The position numbers and the translations under genes were made by a program. A stretch of 64,000 bases of DNA from Flavobacterium sp. 83 (GTDB lineage Bacteria > Bacteroidota > Bacteroidia > Flavobacteriales > Flavobacteriaceae). This document shows, piece by piece, positions 51,773-62,207 of this stretch. The notes beneath the pieces were generated by a model. That model did no database searches. It was not told the DNA's origin and saw only the letters and a program-made list of their open reading frames with translations. Position 1 is the stretch's first letter. Each line of letters begins with the position of its first letter. The DNA is taken from assembly GCF_000744835.1 (NCBI RefSeq), contig NZ_JQMS01000001.1, forward strand, positions 3,100,001 through 3,164,000, read 5' to 3'.

Positions 51773-53842
51773 TCACTGACTTAATTTCTTCAAACTGGCA
51801 TAAACAGCGACTTCAACATCGGCAGGGCTTCTAGTATTAAACTTTTCTAATAAGCCATTAAGAACATCAGTATTAACTGTTTTTTTATTTTCTATAACTA
51901 ATAAAAGTTGTTCCGATATATCTTTTAAATTTTTGGATAAAGGTAAGAGCGGTTGAATCAACGGCGCATTGTTGCTTAAACTAATTAAATCCGCGTCCAT
52001 AGCAATCCATTTTCTAAAAAAATTAGTTACCAAAGTTTGATTTTCTATATTTTTATTTTCTAAATAGTTGTTTACCGCTATATCAAAATCATATGCATCA
52101 AAAGCATCTGCTGTGCAGGCATCAGCAAATAATGTCAATGGAGAAAACATAAAGTATTTTTTACCACCCCCGTTACGCTTGTAAATTTTCAATGGTTCGC
52201 AAACATTAGAAAAATCTCTCAATGCCTTTGTTTCCTGATTATTACAAATATTTCTTAAAATTACATCTTTATTTCTCAGATGCATAATTCCTGATTCTTC
52301 GAGCCTAAAAGAAATCGTTTTTAGTCTTTTATTTAAACTATTCAAATCAGTAACATTTTCATTAGACCACAATCGTTCAGCAATTGCAGCTGTTCTTGGC
52401 CAAATCCTTGAATCAATATTTAATGGTGTTACAAGTTCGCTCCACATTGCAGCTTCACCTCCTAATATCCTCGCTTTTTCTTCGGGAGTCAATATACTAT
52501 TTTTTGGTATTGGATCATTTAAATAATGACTCTTTACCCCTAACATTAAATCAATGTAATAGCCATTTGACAAAACTGTTTGATAACCATTTTTTGCTGC
52601 TTTGATTAATGCACCACCAGCTGAAAGACCCTCATTAGTTCCTCTCCAAGCATGAATAATGGCATCTTTAGACATATTTTTAGTCATTATTTCCTCCCAT
52701 CCCATTAATTTCTTGTTATACTTTTTTAACATTGGAACCAACTGCATGTTAAAGTAAGTTTGCAAATCATGATTGTTATCAAATTTATTTTTCTTCTTGA
52801 ATTCTTGTATTTTAGGATTTGCATCCCATTCTTTTCCATTGTTTTCATCACCACCGATATGAAAATAATCTCCTGGAAATAAAGGACAAACCTCATCAAA
52901 AACTTCACTTAATAATTGATATGTTTTGGGATTTGTTGGATCTAATGTCGCGTTAAAAATACCCGATCTTCTTTCGATTGCATAATTAGCAATTGCAGCA
53001 CTTTGCTTTTTACTTTCAACTGAATTAGATTTTAAATCTACCACTTTGCTCCCTATTTCTGGATAAGCCGTTAGTAATGCAGATGCATGACCAGGAACAT
53101 CAATTTCTGGAACTACCAGAATTCCTCTATCGCCGGCATATTTTACAATATTCTTGATTTCTTCTTGAGTATAAAACTCTCCATCTGAAGCCAATTGTGT
53201 AAACTTTGGATGGTTTTTCATTTCTATTCGCCATCCTTGATCGTCTACTAAATGCCAATGAAAAACGTTCATTTTCATTGAAGCCATAGCATCCAGATTT
53301 CTTTTAATCACAGCTACAGGCTGAAAATGCCTCGCAGCATCAATCATCAATCCCCTCCATGTAAACCGGGGCATATCTGTAATTTCAACTGTTGGAAAAT
53401 TATACGTTTTACTATTATTTTGCAATAATTGCAATAATGTTTCTAAACCATGTAAGGCTCCTAAATCAGTTGTGGCATTAATTTTTATTTTATTGGATTC
53501 AATACTAAGTTGATAACTTTCATCTTCATATAATCCTATTTTTCCGTTGCGAACACAATTAATTTGCAATTCAGCTTCTGGATTTTCATTTATTTTTGTC
53601 GAAAAACCTTGCTCAAAAAATAACCCCGTTCTACCATCTAATCTTCTCAAAAAATTAGTTGCTCTTATAAAAATTCTAGGATTGGGATTACCAGTAATAT
53701 TTATTTTAAATCCTTTGTTTAAAGTAAAAGTACTACCGGTCAAATTTATATTTTGCGGCCAAGGCATAAGATCTAATTGTTCCTTTTGCATTTGAGCATT
53801 AGAAACAAAAGCAGTGAATAATAGAATTAGGAAGTATTTCAT
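51773..53842 (-). CDS. GH20 beta-N-acetylhexosaminidase
   Basis: This 689-residue protein has a signal peptide (FLILLFTAFVSNAQ), a GH20b N-terminal domain (about 25-145) and the GH20 catalytic barrel (about 150-490). The catalytic Asp-Glu pair is at about 332-333 in FHIGGDENNGKEW; MNVFHWHLVDDQGWR and LMGWEEIMTK are other family marks. A helical C-terminal part of about 190 residues follows. It should release N-acetylglucosamine from chitooligosaccharides by substrate-assisted catalysis in the periplasm. No T9SS sorting domain is present. It starts 29 bases after the nagB fusion gene stop and is co-transcribed with it. Confidence 0.93.
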   Translation of the reverse strand: MKYFLILLFTAFVSNAQMQKEQLDLMPWPQNINLTGSTFTLNKGFKINITGNPNPRIFIRATNFLRRLDGRTGLFFEQGFSTKINENPEAELQINCVRNGKIGLYEDESYQLSIESNKIKINATTDLGALHGLETLLQLLQNNSKTYNFPTVEITDMPRFTWRGLMIDAARHFQPVAVIKRNLDAMASMKMNVFHWHLVDDQGWRIEMKNHPKFTQLASDGEFYTQEEIKNIVKYAGDRGILVVPEIDVPGHASALLTAYPEIGSKVVDLKSNSVESKKQSAAIANYAIERRSGIFNATLDPTNPKTYQLLSEVFDEVCPLFPGDYFHIGGDENNGKEWDANPKIQEFKKKNKFDNNHDLQTYFNMQLVPMLKKYNKKLMGWEEIMTKNMSKDAIIHAWRGTNEGLSAGGALIKAAKNGYQTVLSNGYYIDLMLGVKSHYLNDPIPKNSILTPEEKARILGGEAAMWSELVTPLNIDSRIWPRTAAIAERLWSNENVTDLNSLNKRLKTISFRLEESGIMHLRNKDVILRNICNNQETKALRDFSNVCEPLKIYKRNGGGKKYFMFSPLTLFADACTADAFDAYDFDIAVNNYLENKNIENQTLVTNFFRKWIAMDADLISLSNNAPLIQPLLPLSKNLKDISEQLLLVIENKKTVNTDVLNGLLEKFNTRSPADVEVAVYASLKKLSQ

Positions 53843-53871
53843 ATTTTTTATCCGTTTTTTAAAGATATTAT

Positions 53872-55809
53872 TTAATAGTCAAAACGCTTAAAAGCTTCAA
53901 TGGCTTCGTATTCAGCAAGTCCCAAATCATCGTATAGTTTTGCCGTATTCTTATTACGGTCTTCGGCTCTTACCCAAAATTCCCTAGAGTCGTTCCCTTG
54001 AAACATGACTCGGTCTTTTTGAGATTGGTGGTATAAAATAGCATGTCTTTTGAGTAAAACCTCATCAGGACTTAATGGCACAGCCATGTCAATTTCATGA
54101 ATATCCCATTCATGCCATGCACCGCGGTATAACCATAACCAACAATCTTTCATGTAGGTTTGTGGTTTTAATGCAGCCATAGCAGTAAAAATAGCATTTA
54201 AACACACTTCGTGGGTACCATGTGGATCAGCAAGATCTCCGGCAGCAAAAACTTGATGTGGTTTAATTTTAGCAATTATATCTTGAACAATAGTAATATC
54301 TTCAGGACCCAAAGGATTTTTCTTTATTTGCCCAGTTTCATAGAATGGTAAATCTAAAAAATGAGTATTTTCATCTTTTAATCCAATATACCTTGTTGCA
54401 GCATAAGACTCACGGCGTCTAATCAAACCTTTCAATTTTCTTACTTCAACTGAGTCAACTTCATTTTCTGATTTACTATTTAAAAAATCGATAACTGCTT
54501 GAAAATTAATTTTAGTTTTATCATCTCCCACAAAATCGTTACAAACCTCCGCAAATTTGAGTGCTTCATCATCTGTTACAGCAATGTTTCCAGAGGTTTG
54601 ATACACCACATGAACATCATGTCCTTGTTTTATTAATTTAGAAAAAGTTCCTCCCATAGAAATCACATCATCATCAGGATGAGGACTAAAAAGGATTACT
54701 CTTTTCTTAGCAGGATTAGCTCTTTCTGGTCTATGTGAATCATCAGTATTAGGTTTACCTCCTGGCCATCCCGTTATAGTGTGTTGCAATACATTGAACA
54801 TATTTATATTCAAGTCGTAGGCAGATCCTTCTAATGCTAAAAGATCCGACATTCCGTTATTATTGTAATCCCTGTCCGTCAATTTCAAAATCGATTGATT
54901 GGTATTTTGACACAACCAAACAATTGCTTTGCTTTTTAACTCTTGGGTCCAGATACACTCCCCAACCAACCACGGTGTTTTGAAACGGGTTAATTCTGAA
55001 GCTGCTGATTGGTCTAAAACGAAAGTGGCATTCGTATGATTTTGTAAAAATGTTGCAGGTACTTCAGAACTGATATCGCCTTGAATTGTTCTTTTTATTA
55101 TATCTGCTTTGTTTTGGCCCCAAGCCATTAACACAATTCTTTTAGATCTAAGAATTGTTGAAACGCCCATGGTAATTGCTCTTTTAGGTACATTATCAAT
55201 TCCATTAAAATCTGATGAAGCATCGACTCTTGTAATATGATCTAAAGTAATTATTCGAGTTCCAGAGTTAATATGAGACCCCGGTTCATTGAACCCAACG
55301 TGTCCTGTACGACCAATACCCAATAATTGGAAATCAAGTCCACCAGCATTTTTAATGTTCATTTCATAATCAATGCAATATTGATTCAATTCTTCAATGG
55401 CTACTGTTCCGTCTGGAATATGTATGTTTTCAGGCCTAATATCTATATAATTAAACAGATGCTGATGCATAAAATAATGATAGCTCTGATTGTTCTCTTT
55501 AGTCATTGGATAATACTCATCCAGATTAAAAGTGATTACATTGCTAAAACTAAGTCCTTCTTCTCTATGCATTCTAACTAGTTCTTCATACACCTTTATA
55601 GGCGAAGAACCAGTAGCTAAACCAAGAACACATGATTTATTGTTCTCTTGCTTGAATTTAATCAATTCAGCGATTTCCTGAGCTACAATTAGAGAAGCAG
55701 TTGTGGAGTTTTTGAAAATTTCATTATGAATTTTTTCAAATCTGGTTTCTTCAAATTTTCCGGCACTTTTATAGCTAATGTCTGGTTTAATTTCTAAAGT
55801 ACTTTTCAT
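53872..55809 (-). CDS. nagB: Glucosamine-6-phosphate deaminase fused to a PIG-L deacetylase-like domain
   Basis: This 645-residue two-domain protein has an N-terminal NagB domain (about 25-285) with LGLATGSSPIKVYEEL, ITFNLDEYYPM and LGIGRTGHVGFNEPGS, the substrate and catalytic motifs. The C-terminal half is PIG-L/LmbE-like, with the zinc motif SPHPDDDVISMGG (His near 377) and DPHGTHEVCL. NagB turns glucosamine-6-phosphate into fructose-6-phosphate and ammonia. PIG-L proteins deacetylate N-acetylglucosamine compounds, so the fusion may join deacetylation and deamination, although the PIG-L substrate is not known. Length and fusion are common in Bacteroidota. A separate operator/promoter region lies upstream. 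Confidence 0.93.
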   Translation of the reverse strand: MKSTLEIKPDISYKSAGKFEETRFEKIHNEIFKNSTTASLIVAQEIAELIKFKQENNKSCVLGLATGSSPIKVYEELVRMHREEGLSFSNVITFNLDEYYPMTKENNQSYHYFMHQHLFNYIDIRPENIHIPDGTVAIEELNQYCIDYEMNIKNAGGLDFQLLGIGRTGHVGFNEPGSHINSGTRIITLDHITRVDASSDFNGIDNVPKRAITMGVSTILRSKRIVLMAWGQNKADIIKRTIQGDISSEVPATFLQNHTNATFVLDQSAASELTRFKTPWLVGECIWTQELKSKAIVWLCQNTNQSILKLTDRDYNNNGMSDLLALEGSAYDLNINMFNVLQHTITGWPGGKPNTDDSHRPERANPAKKRVILFSPHPDDDVISMGGTFSKLIKQGHDVHVVYQTSGNIAVTDDEALKFAEVCNDFVGDDKTKINFQAVIDFLNSKSENEVDSVEVRKLKGLIRRRESYAATRYIGLKDENTHFLDLPFYETGQIKKNPLGPEDITIVQDIIAKIKPHQVFAAGDLADPHGTHEVCLNAIFTAMAALKPQTYMKDCWLWLYRGAWHEWDIHEIDMAVPLSPDEVLLKRHAILYHQSQKDRVMFQGNDSREFWVRAEDRNKNTAKLYDDLGLAEYEAIEAFKRFDY

Positions 55810-56170
55810 TTTTATTTTTGTTTATTCTATTTACTTACTTCGTTGATATTAATTATATTACATATATAAGCTGTTGATTTATTCTTCTTACAAAAACTTA
55901 TTTAAATTATTTCTGGTATGTTTTTTATAAACTAAAAAAAATATTTTTTTTTACAGAATCTATTGATTTTGACTCTATTTGCTTAATAATGGTATAAAGC
56001 TAACTAAAACGTTTTTTCTAAAAAAATAAAATATACCAACAGTCAAAAAATTTAAACAAACGACATGATTTATTCTATAATGCGTTTTAAAAAAATATGC
56101 CTTATTTTTATAACGCTAATTTTAAATTCTTTAATAGAGACTCATTCATTAAAAAAAAATCTGATATAAA
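55810..56170. other. Intergenic control region upstream of nagB
   Basis: There is no ORF in this stretch. It must contain the nagB-hexosaminidase promoter, because the susCD transcript ends at the hairpin 56171-56206. The notable content is the operator-like element at 56033-56088; the rest is A/T tracts. Confidence 0.7.
56033..56088 (-). promoter_or_regulatory. LytTR-type operator upstream of nagB
   Basis: These 56 bases align without gaps to 60919-60974 upstream of susC (42/56 identical). On the minus strand two 9-bp direct repeats, GTCGTTTGT (56064-56056) and ACTGTTGGT (56043-56035), are separated by 12 bases, the spacing of LytTR-domain binding sites. A LytTR regulator is encoded at 63179. 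The element is 224 bases before the nagB start. Confidence 0.65.
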
Positions 56171-56206
56171 AAATGGTGTAAATAATAGGAATTACTTACA
56201 CCATTT
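56171..56206 (-). terminator. Terminator of the susC-susD transcript
   Basis: AAATGGTGTAA (56171-56181) pairs with TTACACCATTT (56196-56206), loop 14. On the minus strand a run of T follows the stem. It lies 27 bases past the susD stop and separates susCD from nagB. Confidence 0.75.
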
Positions 56207-56232
56207 CTATCTTCAATCTATACTTGTTTTTT

Positions 56233-57813
56233 TTAGAAGTTAGGTCCGGTAGTATCCCACCAAAGTCTAGTTCCTCCTGTATCAACTCCACCAAGTTTTG
56301 TTAGTCCAGTGGTTACACCACCTGCATTTCCATCTTTTTCAGACTGTACAAAGTTTACCCTTCTTACCCCTAAATTAGAATCAATTTTACCTCCACTTGT
56401 GTTTTTAAGAACCGGTAATAATTTTGGATATCCTGTTCTTCTATATTCTGACCAAGCTTCTTGTCCTTCCGGAAAACCAGCAATCCATTTTTGAGTAATG
56501 ATTTTTTGCAACTTCACTTCATTTGTGGCAGCAACATCCCAAGCAACAGTCACATTATTTAATGCTGCACCATTATTTGCTGGAAAATTAGGATCTACAT
56601 ACGCTTTTGCTGTTTTCACATTATCAGCAATGTAAGCCGTAGCACCTGAAACTCCATGTTGATCGAAAGAAGCAGTTATACCCATTTCATACAAACTTTG
56701 CGCTGTTCCACCCATATTCCAACCTCTTAAAGCTCCCTCAGCCCTTAATAAATATACTTCGGCTGTATTCATCAAAACAATCTCTTTTGAATTGACAATT
56801 GGGCCAATCGCTGAAAAATCAACATGATCAGCTTTAGCAGCAATTTCTATTCCAGTACGAACTCCTTTGAACTGACCAGGAAATTGAACTGATGTATTAA
56901 AGAAAATTGGCATCCTTGGATCAGCATAACCACCCATTATTGATTCCATATCTGCTGACATACGAATATCTCCCCAAGCTGCACTAATTGTAGCAATTGG
57001 ATTGTTGTATGTAGGAGATACCACTTTGAAAGTATCCGCATTTACAGTCATAACTCCATATTTTTGAGTAATGGCTTTTTCTGCTTCCGCTTTCGCCAAA
57101 GTTGGATTCTTTTTCACGATACGCATGGCTAACCTTAGACGTAATGAATTAGCAAATTTAACCCATTGTTTATAATCCCCTTTGTAAGATGAAAGATCTG
57201 TAGTTACAAATGTAGAAGCTTCATTTGCATCTACTCTTTTTGTTAATTCAACAACTGCAACATCTAATTCTTTGAACATTTGATTGTAAACTTCTTCTTG
57301 AGAATCATAAGCAATTACTGGATCAGTAGTTCCAAATTTTGAATATACAATAGGTCCATAAGTGTCCGTTATCCTATGCATCCCTTCAACTTTCAAAATC
57401 AAAGAGAGCGCATAAAACTGATCGTATTTCCCTTTTGCTTTTTGTTCTACATTGTATGCATTAAACATTACATCTCCATAAGCGGATCCCCAAGCAAAAC
57501 CATTCCAACCGTCTACAAGATCATAAGTAGTGTTGTTTGTTCCTCCTCTAAATGCAGTTCCTGTAGCCATATAACCTGACCAAATATCTCCTTGTAATCC
57601 TTGTTGGACTTGGTATTTCCATTCTGGTGTAAGAACTATTATATTATTGAACATTGGTCCAAATGAACCTTTAATATGATTAAAATCTTGTTCTAATAAT
57701 TCTTGGGTAATACCGTTTGGATTAGTATTTATTTCTTCAAAATTATCTGTACAACTCACTGCAGCAAGCAAGGAAATACAAATAGCTGTTCTTTTTATAG
57801 TATTTAATTTCAT
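56233..57813 (-). CDS. SusD/RagB-type nutrient-binding outer-membrane lipoprotein
   Basis: This 526-residue protein has a lipoprotein signal peptide (ICISLLAAVSC, acyl Cys near residue 21) followed by DNFEEINTNPNG, typical of the SusD-like_2 subfamily. A helical TPR-like core includes FANSLRLRLAMRIVKK and EIVLMNTAEVYLLRAEGALRGW, and the end has QKWIAGFPEGQEAWSEYRRTG. SusD proteins cap their SusC transporter on the outer surface and capture the sugar. The adjoining susC gene (10-base gap) is the partner. GH20 and nagB nearby suggest chitooligosaccharides or N-acetylglucosamine glycans as ligand. Confidence 0.93.
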   Translation of the reverse strand: MKLNTIKRTAICISLLAAVSCTDNFEEINTNPNGITQELLEQDFNHIKGSFGPMFNNIIVLTPEWKYQVQQGLQGDIWSGYMATGTAFRGGTNNTTYDLVDGWNGFAWGSAYGDVMFNAYNVEQKAKGKYDQFYALSLILKVEGMHRITDTYGPIVYSKFGTTDPVIAYDSQEEVYNQMFKELDVAVVELTKRVDANEASTFVTTDLSSYKGDYKQWVKFANSLRLRLAMRIVKKNPTLAKAEAEKAITQKYGVMTVNADTFKVVSPTYNNPIATISAAWGDIRMSADMESIMGGYADPRMPIFFNTSVQFPGQFKGVRTGIEIAAKADHVDFSAIGPIVNSKEIVLMNTAEVYLLRAEGALRGWNMGGTAQSLYEMGITASFDQHGVSGATAYIADNVKTAKAYVDPNFPANNGAALNNVTVAWDVAATNEVKLQKIITQKWIAGFPEGQEAWSEYRRTGYPKLLPVLKNTSGGKIDSNLGVRRVNFVQSEKDGNAGGVTTGLTKLGGVDTGGTRLWWDTTGPNF

Positions 57814-57823
57814 GATTTTTTGA

Positions 57824-60800
57824 TTAGAAAGTTACGTTTAAATTAAGACCGATACTTCTTGTAGATGGCATTCCGTAAACATCAATACCTTGCAAACCTT
57901 CCCCTGTGCTTAATGAAATATTAGGATCAAATGGAGCATCTTTGTAAATAAAACCTAAATTTCTGGCAATTAATGACAAACTGGCTGTTTGCAAGAAAGG
58001 TAATCTTTTAGTATTAAAAGTGTACCCTATTGAAACTTCTCTTAAGCTTACATTGGTAGCACTATAAACATATTCTCCTGTTGCTCCTGCTCTACCTCCT
58101 GTTTGTTTGTAATAACTTTCTGCTGGATATTTTCCTACATAAGCAGAACCATCAGGATAAACTGCATTAATAGCAACTCCACCTGCATTTCTAGCATCTC
58201 CTGTAGCTTTTGAAACTCCAAATTCGTCATTTATAGCTTCAGTTAAACTCATTACGTTCCCACCAAATCTTCCGTCAATAAGTACATTTGCAAAGAAAGA
58301 ACCTAATTTAAATGAGTTAGAAAAACCTAACATAAAGTCTGGATTAGAATTACCAACTTCTTCAAAACCTGTTTTTTGAATTGTTCCGTCAGCATTTAAC
58401 AATACTCTGCCTTGAGCATCTCTTTTGATATTTACACCTTCGATAACACCATATGGTTTTCCTTGTTCTAAAACGTAACGGTAGTTATTCACTCCAGCTT
58501 CAGTCAAAATTACTTTTCCTCCTAATTCAGCTGGAATTTCTTTAACTGTATTTTTATTTTGAGAATAATTTACCGTTGCATCCCAAGAGAACTTATCGGT
58601 TTTAACAATTTTTCCGGTAACAACCGCTTCAAAACCTACGTTTTTAATACTACCTGCATTAATACCGTAGTATTTTACACCAAGCGGATTCGTTAGTGGA
58701 GCAAGAATTTGTAAATATTGATGTTTGGTTTCTGAATTATAATAAGACAATTCGAATCCAAGTCTGTTGTTAAACATTCTCCATTCTGTACCAATTTCAA
58801 CTTCTGATTTCAATTCTGGACGCAATGAAGTTCCAGGTTTTGGAGCTGCAAGAGCAGGCTTATTACCTTCTGAAGTAAAACCATTAGTTGGAGAAGTAAC
58901 AAAAGGAAAAATATCATTTCCTACTTGTGCATAAGTGGCACGAACTTTTCCATAATTAATAAAATCCGGCAAAGTTGTCATTTCGCTAATAATAGCAGTT
59001 ACACCCACAGATGGATAAAAGAAACCTTTATTATTTGTATTTACTAATGTAGAAGACCAGTCGTTTCTTGCTGCAAGATCTAAAAACAACATGTCTTTAT
59101 ATCCAAAAGTAGTAGCTGCAAAAACAGATTGTACTTCTTTCGAAGAATCTAACGTTTGTAAATTTCCTGCATTGTTCACAAAATTACCCAATGTAAACCA
59201 GTTTGCAATTTGTAAACCTCCGCCAATACCCGAATCCAAAGTTGTTCTTTGATTTCCAATTGTATTGGTAATACTTGTTCCAACGTTAGCATTAAAACTA
59301 AAATCTTCATTGAATTTAGTATTAATTGTAGCAATTAAATCACCATAACGCTGTGTGCTTAAAGTATTCACGTTTATGTATCTTCCGTTTGTGTGAGATA
59401 AAGTACCTTGTGTAGTGGCATATATCTTTTTATCAAAACCACTTTCTACACGATTGTAACTGTATCTTGAAGCAACACTTAACCAGTTATTTACTTTGTA
59501 ATCTAAAGCAATCGATCCGTTAAAAAATTGATTGGTATCTTCTGACTTATTTCTATTGATTCCCCAATATGGATTTTGAAGAATGTCTCTGTTAGTCATC
59601 CAGTTTTGAACCATCATATTTCTTGAAGGATCAAAAACTTCGAAGTTTTCTTTGTAGGCATTAAAATCATTCCCTCTTGGCATCAAATAAACTCCGGTCA
59701 AGGGATTAAAATACAGTCCGTTTACAGGTCTATTGATAACTTTTTGAGTAGTATAATTTGCATTAGCAGCAACATTCAATTTATCATTGAAAAATTTTGC
59801 GGTTTGACGAATCCCAAAATTATTTTTCTTTAAACCACTTCCCGGTATAATTCCAGATCCACTAGTATTAGCATAAGATAAAGTAGTAGATGATATTGCT
59901 GAAGCCGAAGAAAAAGCCAATGAAGTAATTTGTGTGTTTCCAGTATCAAAGAAATCTTTCACATGGTCATTAGAAGCTCCTTTTGCTCCCCAAGTTTCTT
60001 CACCTCCTGCTACAGCAACATATTCATTTTGAAATTTCGGCAAATATGCCGCCGACTCAAAAGTAGTTACTGACGAAGCTTTAAGATTTGATTTTCCTTC
60101 TTTTGCTTTATTCGAAGAAAGTAAAATTACTCCATTTGCACCTTGACTTCCATACAATACAGATGCAGCAGCTCCTTTAAGAACTGTCATCCCTTCGTAA
60201 TCATCTGGATTAATAAGAGACACAACGTCTCCTCCATCACGGTTTCCACCTGCAGTATCTCCAAAAGCACTATTAGGTTGTCCTGAAGTTCCATTAAACA
60301 AAGGAATACCATCAATAACATAAAGGGGTTGGTTGTTACTCACGGAAGAATTCCCTCTAATAACCACTTTTGTAGAACCACCTGTACCACCAGCACTTTT
60401 TGTCACGGCAACACCCGCAATTTTACCCGCAATTGTATTAATGATATTAGCATCTTTAACACGAGTTAATTCTTCTCCCTTTAATTCTTGAGCAGAATAC
60501 GTTAATGATTTTCTGGCTTTCTTGATACCAAGAGAAGTTACCACTACTTCAGTAAGCGCTGTAGAAGCAGCTTCTTTCAATTGTACTTTAATAGTACTAT
60601 CGTCACCCACTAGAACTTTTTGGGTTTCTGAGCCAAGGTAGGAAACCACCAAGGTCTTTCCTTTTTGCACTTCAATAGAAAAATTACCGTCAAAATCGGT
60701 AACAGTTCCTTTTGATTCTCCTTGTACTGTAATAGATGCCCCAGGCAATGGTGAACCGACAGCATCGGTCACTGAACCTTTGACAGTTTTTACTTGTGCA

Positions 60801-60853
60801 AGCATAACTTGCGAAGTAAAAATAATCATAAAGATTAAGATAATTTGTTTCAT
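57824..60853 (-). CDS. SusC/RagA-type TonB-linked outer-membrane transporter
   Basis: This 1009-residue protein has a signal peptide ([17 protein letters not shown]), a carboxypeptidase-regulatory-like domain (about 22-100; [20 protein letters not shown]), a plug domain (about 110-235; [20 protein letters not shown] is its mark) and a 22-stranded-type barrel to the end, closing [13 protein letters not shown]. It imports oligosaccharides into the periplasm with TonB energy together with SusD. It is the first gene of the susCD operon. Upstream lies the 56-bp operator shared with nagB and, divergently, a LytS-type kinase gene. Confidence 0.95.
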   Translation of the reverse strand: MKQIILIFMIIFTSQVMLAQVKTVKGSVTDAVGSPLPGASITVQGESKGTVTDFDGNFSIEVQKGKTLVVSYLGSETQKVLVGDDSTIKVQLKEAASTALTEVVVTSLGIKKARKSLTYSAQELKGEELTRVKDANIINTIAGKIAGVAVTKSAGGTGGSTKVVIRGNSSVSNNQPLYVIDGIPLFNGTSGQPNSAFGDTAGGNRDGGDVVSLINPDDYEGMTVLKGAAASVLYGSQGANGVILLSSNKAKEGKSNLKASSVTTFESAAYLPKFQNEYVAVAGGEETWGAKGASNDHVKDFFDTGNTQITSLAFSSASAISSTTLSYANTSGSGIIPGSGLKKNNFGIRQTAKFFNDKLNVAANANYTTQKVINRPVNGLYFNPLTGVYLMPRGNDFNAYKENFEVFDPSRNMMVQNWMTNRDILQNPYWGINRNKSEDTNQFFNGSIALDYKVNNWLSVASRYSYNRVESGFDKKIYATTQGTLSHTNGRYINVNTLSTQRYGDLIATINTKFNEDFSFNANVGTSITNTIGNQRTTLDSGIGGGLQIANWFTLGNFVNNAGNLQTLDSSKEVQSVFAATTFGYKDMLFLDLAARNDWSSTLVNTNNKGFFYPSVGVTAIISEMTTLPDFINYGKVRATYAQVGNDIFPFVTSPTNGFTSEGNKPALAAPKPGTSLRPELKSEVEIGTEWRMFNNRLGFELSYYNSETKHQYLQILAPLTNPLGVKYYGINAGSIKNVGFEAVVTGKIVKTDKFSWDATVNYSQNKNTVKEIPAELGGKVILTEAGVNNYRYVLEQGKPYGVIEGVNIKRDAQGRVLLNADGTIQKTGFEEVGNSNPDFMLGFSNSFKLGSFFANVLIDGRFGGNVMSLTEAINDEFGVSKATGDARNAGGVAINAVYPDGSAYVGKYPAESYYKQTGGRAGATGEYVYSATNVSLREVSIGYTFNTKRLPFLQTASLSLIARNLGFIYKDAPFDPNISLSTGEGLQGIDVYGMPSTRSIGLNLNVTF

Positions 60854-60918
60854 TTTGAAAGGTTTTTGTTAGTTATGGGGTAAATTTATCTTTAAGGGTA
60901 TTCTAAAAAAAATAATTT

Positions 60919-60974
60919 ATACCAACTGTACTTTATTTTAAACCAACGACATAATTTTGTCAACAATACGTTTT
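60919..60974 (-). promoter_or_regulatory. LytTR-type operator upstream of susC
   Basis: On the minus strand GTCGTTGGT (60950-60942) and ACAGTTGGT (60929-60921) form two 9-bp direct repeats with a 12-base spacer; the second fits the LytTR consensus [TA][AC][CA]GTTN[AG][TG] exactly. The whole 56-base segment aligns without gaps to 56033-56088. It is 66 bases before the susC start and about 160 bases from the divergent kinase gene. Confidence 0.7.
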
Positions 60975-61130
60975 TCAAGTACGCTTTTTATGTGTTTTTT
61001 TTACCTGTTTTCTATTTTTTGATATTTTTATTCAAAAAAAGGTGTTTTTCATTGTCAAATTGATTAAAGTTGTAGAAAATTCAAGAACCCCTATTTTAAT
61101 GCATAAACCATTAAATTATTAAGTAAAAAA

Positions 61131-62207
61131 GTGCGTAAAAAAAAAGAAATGAAATTCGATATCAGCCTTCAAAACCATTTTGGGTTTTGGGGATTGTTTT
61201 TTTTAATGAACTTTCTTCGTTGGGGCGCTTATTTTAATGATTATGGCTATTCATTAAAATCAAATATTTTAGAATTTTCACTTCACATTCCATTAGTATA
61301 TTTCAATCTATATTTCCTTATACCTCGCTATGTATTAACTTCAAAATATTTTAAATATAGTTTAGGATTACTTTTGAGTTTAATGATGGTTTATTTATTG
61401 AAAACTGAATTAACCTATTATATCATTTCTGAAGATATTTGGCCAGAAGCTAACAGAGAATACAAACCTTTTGAATTGAATCATATTGTAGCTGTATGTA
61501 TTGGTGAAATTTATGTCCTTGCAATAGCATCTTCGGTATATTTAACTTTAATCTGGCTTAAGGAAAGGGAACGAAATAGAGCCATAAAAGAAAATCAATC
61601 TAAAATTGAATTGAAATATTTAAAAAATCAAATTCAGCCTCATTTCTTCTTTAATACTTTAAATAATTTGTATGCTCTATCACTTGAATCCTCTGATAAA
61701 GTTCCAGATGTGATTATAAAGCTTTCAAAATTGATGGAATATGTTCTCTACGATATTGAAGGAACTAAATTTGTTCCTTTGATAAATGAAATTAATTATA
61801 TTCAGAATTATATTGAAATCGAAAAACTTCGTTTTGAAAACGTAGAAGTAGCCATAAATATAGATTCTAATATTGATGAAATTAAAGTTCCACCTTTACT
61901 TTTTATATCTCTGGTAGAAAATGCCTTTAAACATGGTGGCATAAATAATAGCAACCTTAAAATAAAAATTAACTGTAAAGTTATTAATGGAACTGTCTTG
62001 AGTTTTGAAATTCTGAATAATTTTGTACTTTCACAGCATACAAAAACAAAAAAAGGTATTGGTCTAATAAACACTAAGAAGCGGTTGAAATTAATTTTCA
62101 AAAACCATTACACTTTCAAACATAAAGTAAAGTTCAATTATTATATCATCTCTTTACAAATACCTATTTATAACCCGTTGGGTGCAATTAGATTATTTGT
62201 GTTTTAA
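61131..62207 (+). CDS. LytS/YehU-type sensor histidine kinase, C-terminus altered by IS
   Basis: This is a 358-residue kinase with about four membrane helices in the first 140 residues and then a His_kinase domain with LKNQIQPHFFFNTLNNLYAL (phosphoacceptor His) and the ATPase N box LLFISLVENAFKHGG. The start is GTG at 61131; an in-frame ATG at 61149 is equally possible. The last residues PLGAIRLFVF are encoded by the insertion sequence. Removing the IS restores IYNED and a stop that overlaps the regulator ATG by 11 bases, so only two residues were lost and ten gained. The kinase domain is intact and probably works. It should sense sugar availability for the divergent susCD and nagB genes. Confidence 0.9.
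   Translation: MRKKKEMKFDISLQNHFGFWGLFFLMNFLRWGAYFNDYGYSLKSNILEFSLHIPLVYFNLYFLIPRYVLTSKYFKYSLGLLLSLMMVYLLKTELTYYIISEDIWPEANREYKPFELNHIVAVCIGEIYVLAIASSVYLTLIWLKERERNRAIKENQSKIELKYLKNQIQPHFFFNTLNNLYALSLESSDKVPDVIIKLSKLMEYVLYDIEGTKFVPLINEINYIQNYIEIEKLRFENVEVAINIDSNIDEIKVPPLLFISLVENAFKHGGINNSNLKIKINCKVINGTVLSFEILNNFVLSQHTKTKKGIGLINTKKRLKLIFKNHYTFKHKVKFNYYIISLQIPIYNPLGAIRLFVF
62165..62172. repeat. 8-bp target site duplication, left
   Basis: TATTTATA directly precedes the left inverted repeat of the IS; the same 8 bases follow its right end at 63171-63178. Both copies flank the element exactly. Confidence 0.9.

Noticed and set aside
61131..62207. Kinase as a pseudogene truncated by the IS
   Set aside because: Reconstruction without the IS shows that only the last two residues are lost; all kinase motifs are upstream.
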